A stretch of 6,604 bases of DNA from an uncultured Acidimicrobiales bacterium (lineage in GTDB: Bacteria; Actinomycetota; Acidimicrobiia; Acidimicrobiales; UBA10347). The notes beneath the pieces were generated by a model. That model was not told where the DNA came from. It did not search any database and saw only the letters and a list, made by a program, of their open reading frames with translations. The stretch covers positions 1 to 6,604 of the forward strand of contig CALDGN010000154.1 in NCBI GenBank assembly GCA_937942965.1. The letters run 5' to 3'. Below, in pieces: positions 1 through 5,520 of the stretch. The position numbers were made by a program, and so were the translations under genes. Position 1 is the first letter of the stretch. The number at the start of each line of letters is the position of its first letter.

Positions 1-690
1 TGTGGCGCTGAGTGCGTAGTGGTCACTGAGGAAGAACGGTGTGTCTTGGAACTCGACGGGTGTCCGATGGACGGTCACGTCGTCCACCTGCAGACCAGGG
101 CTTGCGAACCAGCGGGTGAAGTAGGCGCTGAACTCGTTGCCCCCGAACCGGAACTTGTTGCGCCGGCTGTCCCACGTCGCGTGCGGCGGCTTTTCGCCGG
201 TGAACCCGGCTTGGAACAGGACCTCGCCTTCGCCGAGGCGCATGTTCGTATCGCCGACGATGAGCAGCCGCTGGGTCGGGCATTCGCCGACGACCCGCGA
301 GATCTGTTCGAGGCGTCGGTCGGCGGCACCCGGGCCCGGTTCGAGGTGCACGTTGGCGACGGTGAACGAGGCCGGATCGAACGGGCCTCCGAATGTCGCC
401 AGCAACGCCACGTCATCGACGACCCGAATGGCCGGCGGAGGCTCAGCTGCGTTGAGCTCGTGGGTCACCAAGCAGGCGAGGTTCCCGCTGTGGGATCGCG
501 TGGTTGCGGGTAACAAGTCCAGCGTTTCGACGAACGGGACCTGGCGTGGAAGTTCCTGCCAGCAGACGATGTCGGGATCGATCGCGAGGACCTCGTCGCG
601 GATCGCAGCCTCGATGTGAAACTGTTGCCACGCCTGTGGTGCCTCAGCGGAACGCTCAAGCATCGCCAGGTTCCAGGTCAGGAAACGCAC
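1..690 (-). CDS. Endonuclease/exonuclease/phosphatase superfamily hydrolase, C-terminus cut by window edge
   Basis: The reading frame is open from a GTG at 690 to base 1, giving 230 residues with no stop, so the stop lies just outside the left edge. Every EEP (DNase I-like) active-site element is visible in order: TWN (residues 5-7), WQE (44-46, metal-binding Glu46), VHLEP (114-118, His115), GDTN (146-149, Asp147 and Asn149) and SDH (222-224, usually near the C-terminus). Only a few residues are probably missing. Members of this fold are metal-dependent phosphodiesterases or phosphatases acting on nucleic acids, phospholipids or small phosphoesters; nothing here fixes the substrate. There is no signal peptide, so it is probably cytoplasmic. 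The GTG at 690 is preferred to an in-frame ATG at 663 because the later start would delete the conserved TWN strand. The GTG also sits 7 bases after a TACGAT hexamer. The gene is divergent from pheA, with 55 bases between the starts. Family assignment is firm; the function is open. Confidence 0.9.
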   Translation of the reverse strand, partial: MRFLTWNLAMLERSAEAPQAWQQFHIEAAIRDEVLAIDPDIVCWQELPRQVPFVETLDLLPATTRSHSGNLACLVTHELNAAEPPPAIRVVDDVALLATFGGPFDPASFTVANVHLEPGPGAADRRLEQISRVVGECPTQRLLIVGDTNMRLGEGEVLFQAGFTGEKPPHATWDSRRNKFRFGGNEFSAYFTRWFASPGLQVDDVTVHRTPVEFQDTPFFLSDHYALSAT

Positions 691-697
691 GCGGCCG

Positions 698-703
698 ATC
701 GTA
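698..703 (-). promoter_or_regulatory. Predicted -10 hexamer TACGAT of the EEP gene (leaderless start)
   Basis: On the minus strand TACGAT matches the actinobacterial -10 pattern TANNNT. It is followed by 7 bases and then the GTG at 690. No purine-rich ribosome-binding site lies between, so transcription probably begins at or next to the start codon. I see no convincing -35 element. The hexamer overlaps the left arm of an inverted repeat at 701-732. Confidence 0.5.
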
Positions 704-732
704 ACGGTGCTCGGCTTCGACGTTGCCGTTAC
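701..732. repeat. Inverted repeat GTAACGG...CCGTTAC between two divergent promoters
   Basis: GTAACGG at 701-707 is the exact reverse complement of CCGTTAC at 726-732, with an 18-base spacer. The arms sit immediately at the two divergent -10 hexamers: the left arm overlaps TACGAT (698-703, minus) and the right arm abuts TACGCT (733-738, plus). It could be a two-half-site operator controlling both genes, or simply a shared extended promoter sequence used in both directions. A 7-base match can arise by chance in a region this size, so its meaning is uncertain. Confidence 0.35.
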
Positions 733-738
733 TACGCT
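733..738 (+). promoter_or_regulatory. Predicted -10 hexamer TACGCT of pheA (leaderless start)
   Basis: TACGCT fits TANNNT and lies 7 bases before the GTG at 746, with no Shine-Dalgarno sequence in between. The same hexamer with the same 7-base spacing precedes the GTG of the small membrane gene at 4676. This supports 746, not the upstream GTG at 707, as the start of pheA. No clear -35 box is visible. Confidence 0.5.
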
Positions 739-745
739 GTGGCCC

Positions 746-1690
746 GTGACGAGCTCGACTCCGGCAACGAAGACCATCGGCTACCTCGGTCCGCATGGCA
801 CGTTTACCGAGCAGGCCGTGCTGTCCCAGCCCGACTTGGCCGAATGCGAGCGGGTGTTGTTCACCTCGATGCCAGCCGTGTTGAACGCAGTTGAGAACGG
901 CGACATCGACCTGGGCTTTGCTGCGATCGAGAACAGCATCGAAGGCACCGTCAACGCCACGATCGACACGCTCGCCTTTTCGTCGCAGCTGCAAATTCAG
1001 CGCGAGGTCATCATTCCGATCTCGATGCAGTTGCATGGTGTGCCGGGCTCGTCGGTCGACTCGATCAAGCGGGTCGTGACCTTCCCGCATGCCATCGCCC
1101 AATGCCGGGTGTGGTTGCGTGAGCATCTGCCCGAGGCCGAGCACAGCGCCTCGAACTCGACGGCCGACGCGGTTGAGCGGGTCGCCGAACTCGGCGATCC
1201 GACGGTTGCGGCGATCGGCCCTCGTCTCGCCGGTTCGATCTATGGCCTCGACGAGATCGCGTCGGACATCCAGGACAACGATGACAACCAGACCCGGTTC
1301 GTCACCGTCGCACAGCGCGGTGTCCCCAAGATCACGGGCAACGACAAGACCTCGATCGTGATCTTCCAGCGCAACGACCGACCCGGTTCTCTTCTGTCGA
1401 TCCTGCAAGAGTTCTCGGCTCGTTCGATCAACCTGTCGAAGCTCGAGAGCCGTCCGACCAAGCAAGGTTTGGGCGACTACTGCTTCATCATGGATCTCGA
1501 TGGCCACATCACTGATGAGGTCATCGCCGATGCGCTCAAGAACATCATGGCCAAGCAGGCCGACGTGAAGTTCTTGGGGTCCTACCCGGCTGCGGGAACT
1601 GGGTCGACCGAGGTCCGGGCCGAAGCGAACGCAGCGTGGACCAAGGCCAAGGACTGGCTCGACGGCATTCGTGCACAGGTGTCCGAGTGA
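746..1690 (+). CDS. pheA: Prephenate dehydratase (monofunctional, ACT-regulated)
   Basis: This 314-residue protein should convert prephenate to phenylpyruvate, with loss of water and CO2, in cytoplasmic phenylalanine synthesis. The N-terminal catalytic domain runs from about residue 10 to 190. It contains YLGPHGTF (13-20), the substrate-loop motif IENSIEGTV (61-69) and the catalytic TRF (183-185). A C-terminal ACT domain (about 201-280) carries GSLL (214-217) and ESRP (234-237), the regions known to bind phenylalanine, so feedback inhibition by phenylalanine is expected. The length suits the stand-alone actinobacterial enzymes, and there is no fused chorismate mutase. A basic, charged tail (about 285-314) follows the ACT domain. 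The GTG at 746 is chosen because it begins just before the first conserved strand and follows a TANNNT hexamer by 7 bases; an in-frame GTG at 707 would add 13 poorly conserved residues. The stop overlaps the start of the next gene by 4 bases, so the two are probably co-transcribed. Confidence 0.96.
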   Translation: MTSSTPATKTIGYLGPHGTFTEQAVLSQPDLAECERVLFTSMPAVLNAVENGDIDLGFAAIENSIEGTVNATIDTLAFSSQLQIQREVIIPISMQLHGVPGSSVDSIKRVVTFPHAIAQCRVWLREHLPEAEHSASNSTADAVERVAELGDPTVAAIGPRLAGSIYGLDEIASDIQDNDDNQTRFVTVAQRGVPKITGNDKTSIVIFQRNDRPGSLLSILQEFSARSINLSKLESRPTKQGLGDYCFIMDLDGHITDEVIADALKNIMAKQADVKFLGSYPAAGTGSTEVRAEANAAWTKAKDWLDGIRAQVSE

Positions 1691-2178
1691 ACGACGCAGA
1701 GACCAGCGACGGCACCGACGCCGGCGCCGAGCCCGAAGTGCTCACGGCACCGAAGCCGGCGATGCCGCTCGAAGAGCGCATCGTTTTCGCGTTGCGTCAA
1801 GCCGCCATCCTCAGTGTGTGCTTGATCGTCGGCGGGTTGCTCGTCGACCGGCTTCGCCCCGACGAGGCCGCTGTCCGAGACATCTTCACCGCGCCGTTTC
1901 TGTGGGCTGCGGCGCTGTGGGTCATCGTGCTGCTGTTCCACGCGATTGCGTTCGAACAGCCCGTCACCCGCCGCCTCGAACGCGAGCCGTTGTTCATCGC
2001 CGGCGCGATTGGCCTCGCCATCTTCGTCATCGGCGTGATTCAGTTCACGACTGGGCCGACGGGTCGTCGCATCATCTATCTCGCGACGAACGCGATTGGA
2101 TCGGTCCTGTTCTGGTGGGCCATCACCTCGCTCGTCATGCTTCTGATGCTCGTCGTGCGCCCAGCCCCGAATCGTTGA
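1687..2178 (+). CDS. Four-helix integral membrane protein of unknown function
   Basis: This 163-residue protein starts at a GTG that overlaps the pheA stop in the arrangement GTGA, a common sign of translational coupling. An in-frame ATG at 1636 is rejected because it would run 50 bases into pheA and add no hydrophobic or conserved segment. The first 30 or so residues are acidic and Pro/Ala-rich, probably disordered and cytoplasmic. Four hydrophobic stretches follow, at about residues 38-54, 71-89, 101-120 and 129-157; the last is long. The only charged loops are short: RLRPDEAAVRD (55-65) and RRLERE (95-100). There is no signal peptide, no obvious catalytic motif and no cysteine pattern (the single Cys is 45). 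I do not recognise the family. Its place behind pheA does not by itself show a role in phenylalanine metabolism, since coupling of unrelated genes is common in compact genomes. Confidence 0.85.
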   Translation: MNDAETSDGTDAGAEPEVLTAPKPAMPLEERIVFALRQAAILSVCLIVGGLLVDRLRPDEAAVRDIFTAPFLWAAALWVIVLLFHAIAFEQPVTRRLEREPLFIAGAIGLAIFVIGVIQFTTGPTGRRIIYLATNAIGSVLFWWAITSLVMLLMLVVRPAPNR

Positions 2179-2219
2179 CCAGCTAGCGGGCAGGTTCCTA
2201 GAGAGCCCATCGGTCGCAC

Positions 2220-2225
2220 TAACTT
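2220..2225 (+). promoter_or_regulatory. Predicted -10 hexamer TAACTT of the molybdenum hydroxylase gene
   Basis: TAACTT fits TANNNT and is separated from the ATG at 2232 by 6 bases (GCGGCC), with no ribosome-binding site. It lies in the 53-base gap after the membrane-protein gene, so this gene probably has its own leaderless promoter and does not depend on the pheA operon. A TTCCTA at 2195-2200 is a poor -35 candidate with 19-base spacing. Confidence 0.5.
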
Positions 2226-2231
2226 GCGGCC

Positions 2232-4529
2232 ATGACGACCTCTCGCACCGGCGACTCGCTCCCTCGAGTCGAAGACGTCCACCTCCTGACGGGTGACACG
2301 GACTTCGTCGCCAACACGGATCTCGAGAACGTCGCGGTCGCTCACTTCGTGACGTCGCCGATGGCCCACGCTCGGATCACCTCGATCGACACGTCCGACG
2401 CAGCGTCGTCACCTGGCGTGCTTGCTGTCGTGACCGGCGCTGACCTTGCCGCGGCTGGTCGTCCCGAGTTTGTGCCCGGCCACATGGCGCCGCATCCGGA
2501 CGGCACGGCCGTCCCCGTGCTGGCTCGCTCGGTTGTCCGCCATGTCGGCGAAGCGATCGTCGCCATCGTGGCCGAGTCCGAGGCGGCCGCAGTCGACGCC
2601 GCCGAACTCGTCGTGATCGATTTCGAACCGCTCGACGTCGTGATCGATCTGGCGACAGCCCACGAGGCGACGCCGATCCATGAACACGTCGGCACCAATG
2701 TGCTTGTTCGCGAAGAACGGCCGGACTCAGAACCGATCGACTTCTCCGGATTCGGGGTCGTCGTGGAAGCAACGGTGAACAACAACCGTGTCCACCCCGC
2801 GCCGATCGAGACCCGGGTCGCGTCGGCCCAATGGATCGACGGACGCCTTCACTTCCACGTCGCCTGCCAGGGTGTGCACCCGGTTCGGAAGCGGATCGCC
2901 GAGTGGTACGGACTCGAACTCAATCAGCTCGTGGTCACGACCAGCGACGTTGGCGGCAGCTTCGGCGCCAAGGCACCGACCTACCCCGAAGATCTCGTGC
3001 TCGGCCATCTCAGCCAGCTTGTCGATCGGCCGGTCCGGTGGACGCCGCCTCGTAGCGCCGACATGGTCGGGCTCGGCCACTCGCGTGCCCAGATCCATCA
3101 GTTCACGATCGCGGGCGACCGTGACGGCACGATGCGAGCGATCCAGACGCATGTGCGTACCGACGTTGGTGCGTATCCCCGAGTCGGCTTGGCCCAGGCA
3201 CGAAATGCGACGCGCATGTTGCCGGGGCCGTTCAACATCGAGCACGTCCACTGGACGCTCGATGCAGTCGCCACCAACACGACGCCGATCGTGGCGTATC
3301 GCGGCGCTGGGCGCCCTGAGTCGGGCGCACTGCTGAACCGAGCGATCGCGCTCTTCGCAGCCGAGATTGGCATGGACCCGATCGAGGTCTTTCGAAAGAA
3401 CCTCATCCAGCCCGACCAGTTGCCGTTGCTCAGCGCGGGCGGCGTCACCTACGACTCGGGCGACTACCCGCAGTGCCTCGAGGTGTTGCTCGAGAAGCTC
3501 GGACCTGACGCGGTGCGATCTGAACAAGCCGAGCGGCGGGCCGCCGGTGATCCGGTGCAGCTCGGGATCGGCTTCGCGATGTTCGTCGACCGGACGGCTG
3601 GCATTCTGGGCGCCGAGTACGGCGCCTTGCACCTGCAGCCCGACGGCTCCTTCCTCGTGCACACGGGTTCTTCGCCGTACGGCCAGGGTCACTACACAAC
3701 GTGGATTCAGCTGGTGAGCGAGCGGACGGGTGTGCCGGTCGACAAGATCTCGGTGTTCCATGGCGATACCGATGTCGTCGCCCGCGGCGGCAACACGGGC
3801 GGAAGCCGGTCCGCTCAGAAGGCTGGCTCCGCGCTCGCAATCGCCACCGACCAACTGGTGACCGAAGCTAAGGAGCAAGCAGCAGCCGAGCTCGAAGCCT
3901 CCGTCGATGACATCGTGCTGGATCTCGAAAGCGGCGAGTTCCATGTCGCTGGCGCGCCAGGCGCGGCGTCGCTCGGCTGGGCCGAGGTCGCATCGGCCTT
4001 CGCCGCCGACGGCGGGTCCGACGAGGGCGATTGGGTCCACAGCTGCGAGGCCGACTTCGAACCCGACAACCACTCGGTGCCCTACGGCGCATATGCCGCG
4101 GTTGTCGAGGTCGACACCGACACCGGCGCAGTAACGCTCCGGCGGATGGTCACGGTCGACGATGCCGGCACGATGATCAACCCGATGATCGTGCTCGGCC
4201 AGGTGCATGGCGCCGTGGTGCAGGGCATCGGCCAGGCGCTCTACGAAGAGTTCATCTACGACGCCGACGGAAACCCGTTGACCGGAAGCCTGCTCGACTA
4301 CACCATGCCGTCGGCGGCCGAAGTGCCGTCGCTCGAAGCGTTCATGACCGAGCACCCAACACCGAACAACCCCTTGGGCACCAAGGGCATCGGCGAATCC
4401 GGCTGCATCGGGTCAGTCCCGGCGATTCAGAACGCCGTCGTGGATGCGCTCGCCCCGTTGGGTGTGCGCCACATCGAGCTCCCGCTCACCCCGCAACGCG
4501 TCTGGCGAGCCATGGCCGCCGCCGGCTGA
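2232..4529 (+). CDS. Xanthine dehydrogenase/CO dehydrogenase family molybdopterin-binding subunit, form II CoxL-like
   Basis: This 765-residue protein is the large, molybdenum-cofactor subunit of a molybdenum hydroxylase, which hydroxylates a substrate with oxygen from water. An a/b hammerhead domain covers about residues 15-130, with family motifs near LLTGDTDFVA (18-27) and SPMAHARI (42-49). The cofactor-binding domains follow, with DVGGSFGAK (239-247), YGQGH (483-487), GGSRSAQKAGSA near 523-534 and GIGESG (719-724), whose Glu722 matches the catalytic base of the family. The active-site loop reads AYRGAGR (355-361), the form II signature, and not the AYXCSFR of true aerobic CO dehydrogenases. 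The Cys that binds copper in CO dehydrogenase is therefore absent, and CO oxidation is unlikely; the substrate is unknown. Known relatives work with a 2Fe-2S subunit and an FAD subunit, and neither is encoded beside it here. Length is close to that of family members. Its own promoter is predicted. The stop abuts the stop of the convergent small gene. Confidence 0.93.
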   Translation: MTTSRTGDSLPRVEDVHLLTGDTDFVANTDLENVAVAHFVTSPMAHARITSIDTSDAASSPGVLAVVTGADLAAAGRPEFVPGHMAPHPDGTAVPVLARSVVRHVGEAIVAIVAESEAAAVDAAELVVIDFEPLDVVIDLATAHEATPIHEHVGTNVLVREERPDSEPIDFSGFGVVVEATVNNNRVHPAPIETRVASAQWIDGRLHFHVACQGVHPVRKRIAEWYGLELNQLVVTTSDVGGSFGAKAPTYPEDLVLGHLSQLVDRPVRWTPPRSADMVGLGHSRAQIHQFTIAGDRDGTMRAIQTHVRTDVGAYPRVGLAQARNATRMLPGPFNIEHVHWTLDAVATNTTPIVAYRGAGRPESGALLNRAIALFAAEIGMDPIEVFRKNLIQPDQLPLLSAGGVTYDSGDYPQCLEVLLEKLGPDAVRSEQAERRAAGDPVQLGIGFAMFVDRTAGILGAEYGALHLQPDGSFLVHTGSSPYGQGHYTTWIQLVSERTGVPVDKISVFHGDTDVVARGGNTGGSRSAQKAGSALAIATDQLVTEAKEQAAAELEASVDDIVLDLESGEFHVAGAPGAASLGWAEVASAFAADGGSDEGDWVHSCEADFEPDNHSVPYGAYAAVVEVDTDTGAVTLRRMVTVDDAGTMINPMIVLGQVHGAVVQGIGQALYEEFIYDADGNPLTGSLLDYTMPSAAEVPSLEAFMTEHPTPNNPLGTKGIGESGCIGSVPAIQNAVVDALAPLGVRHIELPLTPQRVWRAMAAAG

Positions 4530-4676
4530 TCAAACGAGCAGGCCCAACCCGACGAGCATCAGCGCAAGCATCGCGGCGAGGGCGAGCGCGAGGAGCGGGA
4601 CCCCAACCAGGAGGCGGGCAATCGAGCGGCCACGGGGCGGAAGCTCTTCGTCCTCATCACCGTCAGCCAGCTCCAC
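4530..4676 (-). CDS. Small single-helix membrane protein (48 residues)
   Basis: A GTG at 4676 opens a 48-residue frame ending in TGA at 4530-4532. The first 14 residues are very acidic (DGDEDEE at 5-11). A basic patch RGRSIAR (15-21) follows, and then an unbroken hydrophobic run from about 22 to the C-terminus at 48. By the positive-inside rule the acidic head should be cytoplasmic and the protein a tail-anchored or single-pass membrane peptide. There is no lipobox, and the end of the helix is the end of the protein. Three things argue that it is real. It fills the only gap of more than 100 bases between well-supported genes. Its codons favour G/C at position three. TACGCT stands 7 bases before its start, exactly as for pheA. 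It is divergent from the hydrolase gene (41 bases between starts) and its stop abuts that of the molybdenum enzyme gene. I do not recognise a family, and no function can be assigned. Confidence 0.68.
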   Translation of the reverse strand: MELADGDEDEELPPRGRSIARLLVGVPLLALALAAMLALMLVGLGLLV

Positions 4677-4683
4677 GGCGTTG

Positions 4684-4689
4684 AGCGTA
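4684..4689 (-). promoter_or_regulatory. Predicted -10 hexamer TACGCT of the 48-residue membrane gene
   Basis: On the minus strand TACGCT is followed by 7 bases and the GTG at 4676, with no Shine-Dalgarno sequence. Hexamer and spacing are identical to those of pheA. It lies inside an imperfect palindrome GAGCGTACGTTC (4683-4694, 10 of 12 positions symmetric), which might be an operator or chance. Confidence 0.45.
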
Positions 4690-4705
4690 CGTTCTGGGCA
4701 CCAAC

Positions 4706-4711
4706 TAGTTT
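4706..4711 (+). promoter_or_regulatory. Predicted -10 hexamer TAGTTT of the alpha/beta hydrolase gene
   Basis: TAGTTT fits TANNNT and is separated from the ATG at 4718 by 6 bases (CGGCAG), with no ribosome-binding site. A TTGAGC at 4681-4686 resembles a -35 box but is spaced 19 bases away, longer than usual. If used, it would overlap the opposing -10 at 4684-4689. The hexamer overlaps the perfect 8-base palindrome AACTAGTT (4703-4710). Confidence 0.5.
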
Positions 4712-4717
4712 CGGCAG

Positions 4718-5506
4718 ATGCCAGTCGCAGAGGTCAACGGCCAGTCCATCAACTACGCCGACACGGGCGGTGACGGCCCGGCCGTGTTGTTCAGTCACGG
4801 CTTCTTGATGGACCACACGATGTTCGACGCCCAGGTTGCGGCGCTCGGCGACGGGTACCGGTGCATCCGCTGGGACGAGCGCGGCTTCGGCCAGACGCCA
4901 GCCACCGGACCGTTCACCTACTGGGACTCCGCCGATGACGCCGTCGCGCTCCTCGACCATCTCGGGATCGACCAGGCGATCTTCGTCGGCATGTCCCAAG
5001 GCGGCTTCTTGTCCTTGCGGGCGGCCCTTGCGCATCCGGACCGCGTGCGGGCACTTGTGCTCGTCGACAGCCAGGCCGGCGTCGACGACGCCGAAACACT
5101 CGCTGGCTACCAGGGCATGATCGCCCACTGGACAAGCCAGGAACCGCTCGGTGAAGTCGGTCAGTTCGTCGCCGGTCTGATCATCGGTGACCCGGAGCTC
5201 TCGGCCACGTGGATCGAGACATGGGAGACACGTCGGGCCGAGAACCGCGAGCAGATGAACTTTGCCGCCGGTGCGCTGCTCGAGCGTGACGACATCACGG
5301 GTCGCTTGGGCGAGATCAGTTGCCCGGTCTTCAGCTTCCATGGCGAAGCGGACATGGCAATCTCGATGGAGCGGGCCCAGATGGTGCAAAACGGCGTGGC
5401 CGATGGACGCGGCTTGGTGCCGGTCCCCAGCGGTGCGCACGCTCCGAACATGACGCACCCTGAGGTCGTAAACCCACCCCTCGTCGAGTTCCTCGCTTCA
5501 CTCTGA
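4718..5506 (+). CDS. Alpha/beta hydrolase with complete Ser-Asp-His triad
   Basis: This 262-residue single-domain protein has the usual length of alpha/beta-hydrolase enzymes. Visible elements in order are the oxyanion motif SHGF (26-29), the WDERGFGQT segment (52-60), the nucleophile elbow GMSQGG (91-96, Ser93), the sequence HPDRVRALVLVDSQAG (106-121) after it, the acid residue in HGEAD (208-212, Asp212) and the catalytic His241 in GAHAPNMTHP. A helical cap lies between about 125 and 190. The serine nucleophile makes it an esterase/lactonase-type enzyme and not an Asp-nucleophile dehalogenase or epoxide hydrolase. Resemblance to 3-oxoadipate enol-lactonase-like proteins is general and does not fix a substrate. 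No signal peptide is present, so it is probably cytoplasmic. The ATG start is supported by the TANNNT hexamer 6 bases away from it. The gene is transcribed alone, and its stop is 7 bases from the stop of the convergent lipoprotein gene. Confidence 0.92.
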   Translation: MPVAEVNGQSINYADTGGDGPAVLFSHGFLMDHTMFDAQVAALGDGYRCIRWDERGFGQTPATGPFTYWDSADDAVALLDHLGIDQAIFVGMSQGGFLSLRAALAHPDRVRALVLVDSQAGVDDAETLAGYQGMIAHWTSQEPLGEVGQFVAGLIIGDPELSATWIETWETRRAENREQMNFAAGALLERDDITGRLGEISCPVFSFHGEADMAISMERAQMVQNGVADGRGLVPVPSGAHAPNMTHPEVVNPPLVEFLASL

Positions 5507-5510
5507 GCGA

Positions 5511-5520
5511 CAGCTAGCTG
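5511..5520. repeat. Perfect 10-base palindrome CAGCTAGCTG at a convergent gene junction
   Basis: CAGCTAGCTG reads the same on both strands and covers the stop codon of the lipoprotein gene, just after the hydrolase stop. It is too short and lacks a U-run, so it is not a convincing terminator by itself. No other terminator is visible between these convergent genes. Confidence 0.3.

Noticed and set aside
19..513. A 164-residue plus-strand open frame at the left edge
   Set aside because: Antisense to the EEP hydrolase, whose five conserved active-site motifs establish the minus strand as coding.
707..745. GTG at 707 as the pheA start
   Set aside because: It would add 13 residues before the normal beginning of the enzyme and cover the TACGCT hexamer that sits 7 bases before the GTG at 746.
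656..1507. A 283-residue minus-strand open frame across pheA
   Set aside because: Antisense to a clear prephenate dehydratase; it would also overlap the start and promoter of the EEP gene in another frame, and no motif is visible.
2180..2187. CAGCTAGC shared with the palindrome at 5511-5520 as a repeated element
   Set aside because: Only 8 bases match and the flanks differ; two copies near stop codons are not enough to claim a repeat family.
2188..2208. GGGC...GCCC as a terminator hairpin after the membrane-protein gene
   Set aside because: Only a 4-base stem with a 13-base loop and no T-run; too weak to call.
2727..4355. A 542-residue open frame on the minus strand inside the molybdenum hydroxylase gene
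   Set aside because: It lies entirely antisense to a gene with many conserved family motifs. Its translation is Arg/Val/His-rich with no recognisable domain, the usual antisense shadow of high-GC coding DNA.
2232..4529. Naming the large subunit coxL of a true aerobic CO dehydrogenase
   Set aside because: The active-site loop is AYRGAGR and lacks the Cys of the AYXCSFR signature, and no coxM or coxS is adjacent.
4559..5458. A 299-residue minus-strand open frame across the alpha/beta hydrolase
   Set aside because: Antisense shadow of a gene with a complete catalytic triad. It is also out of frame with the supported 48-residue gene that it would overlap.
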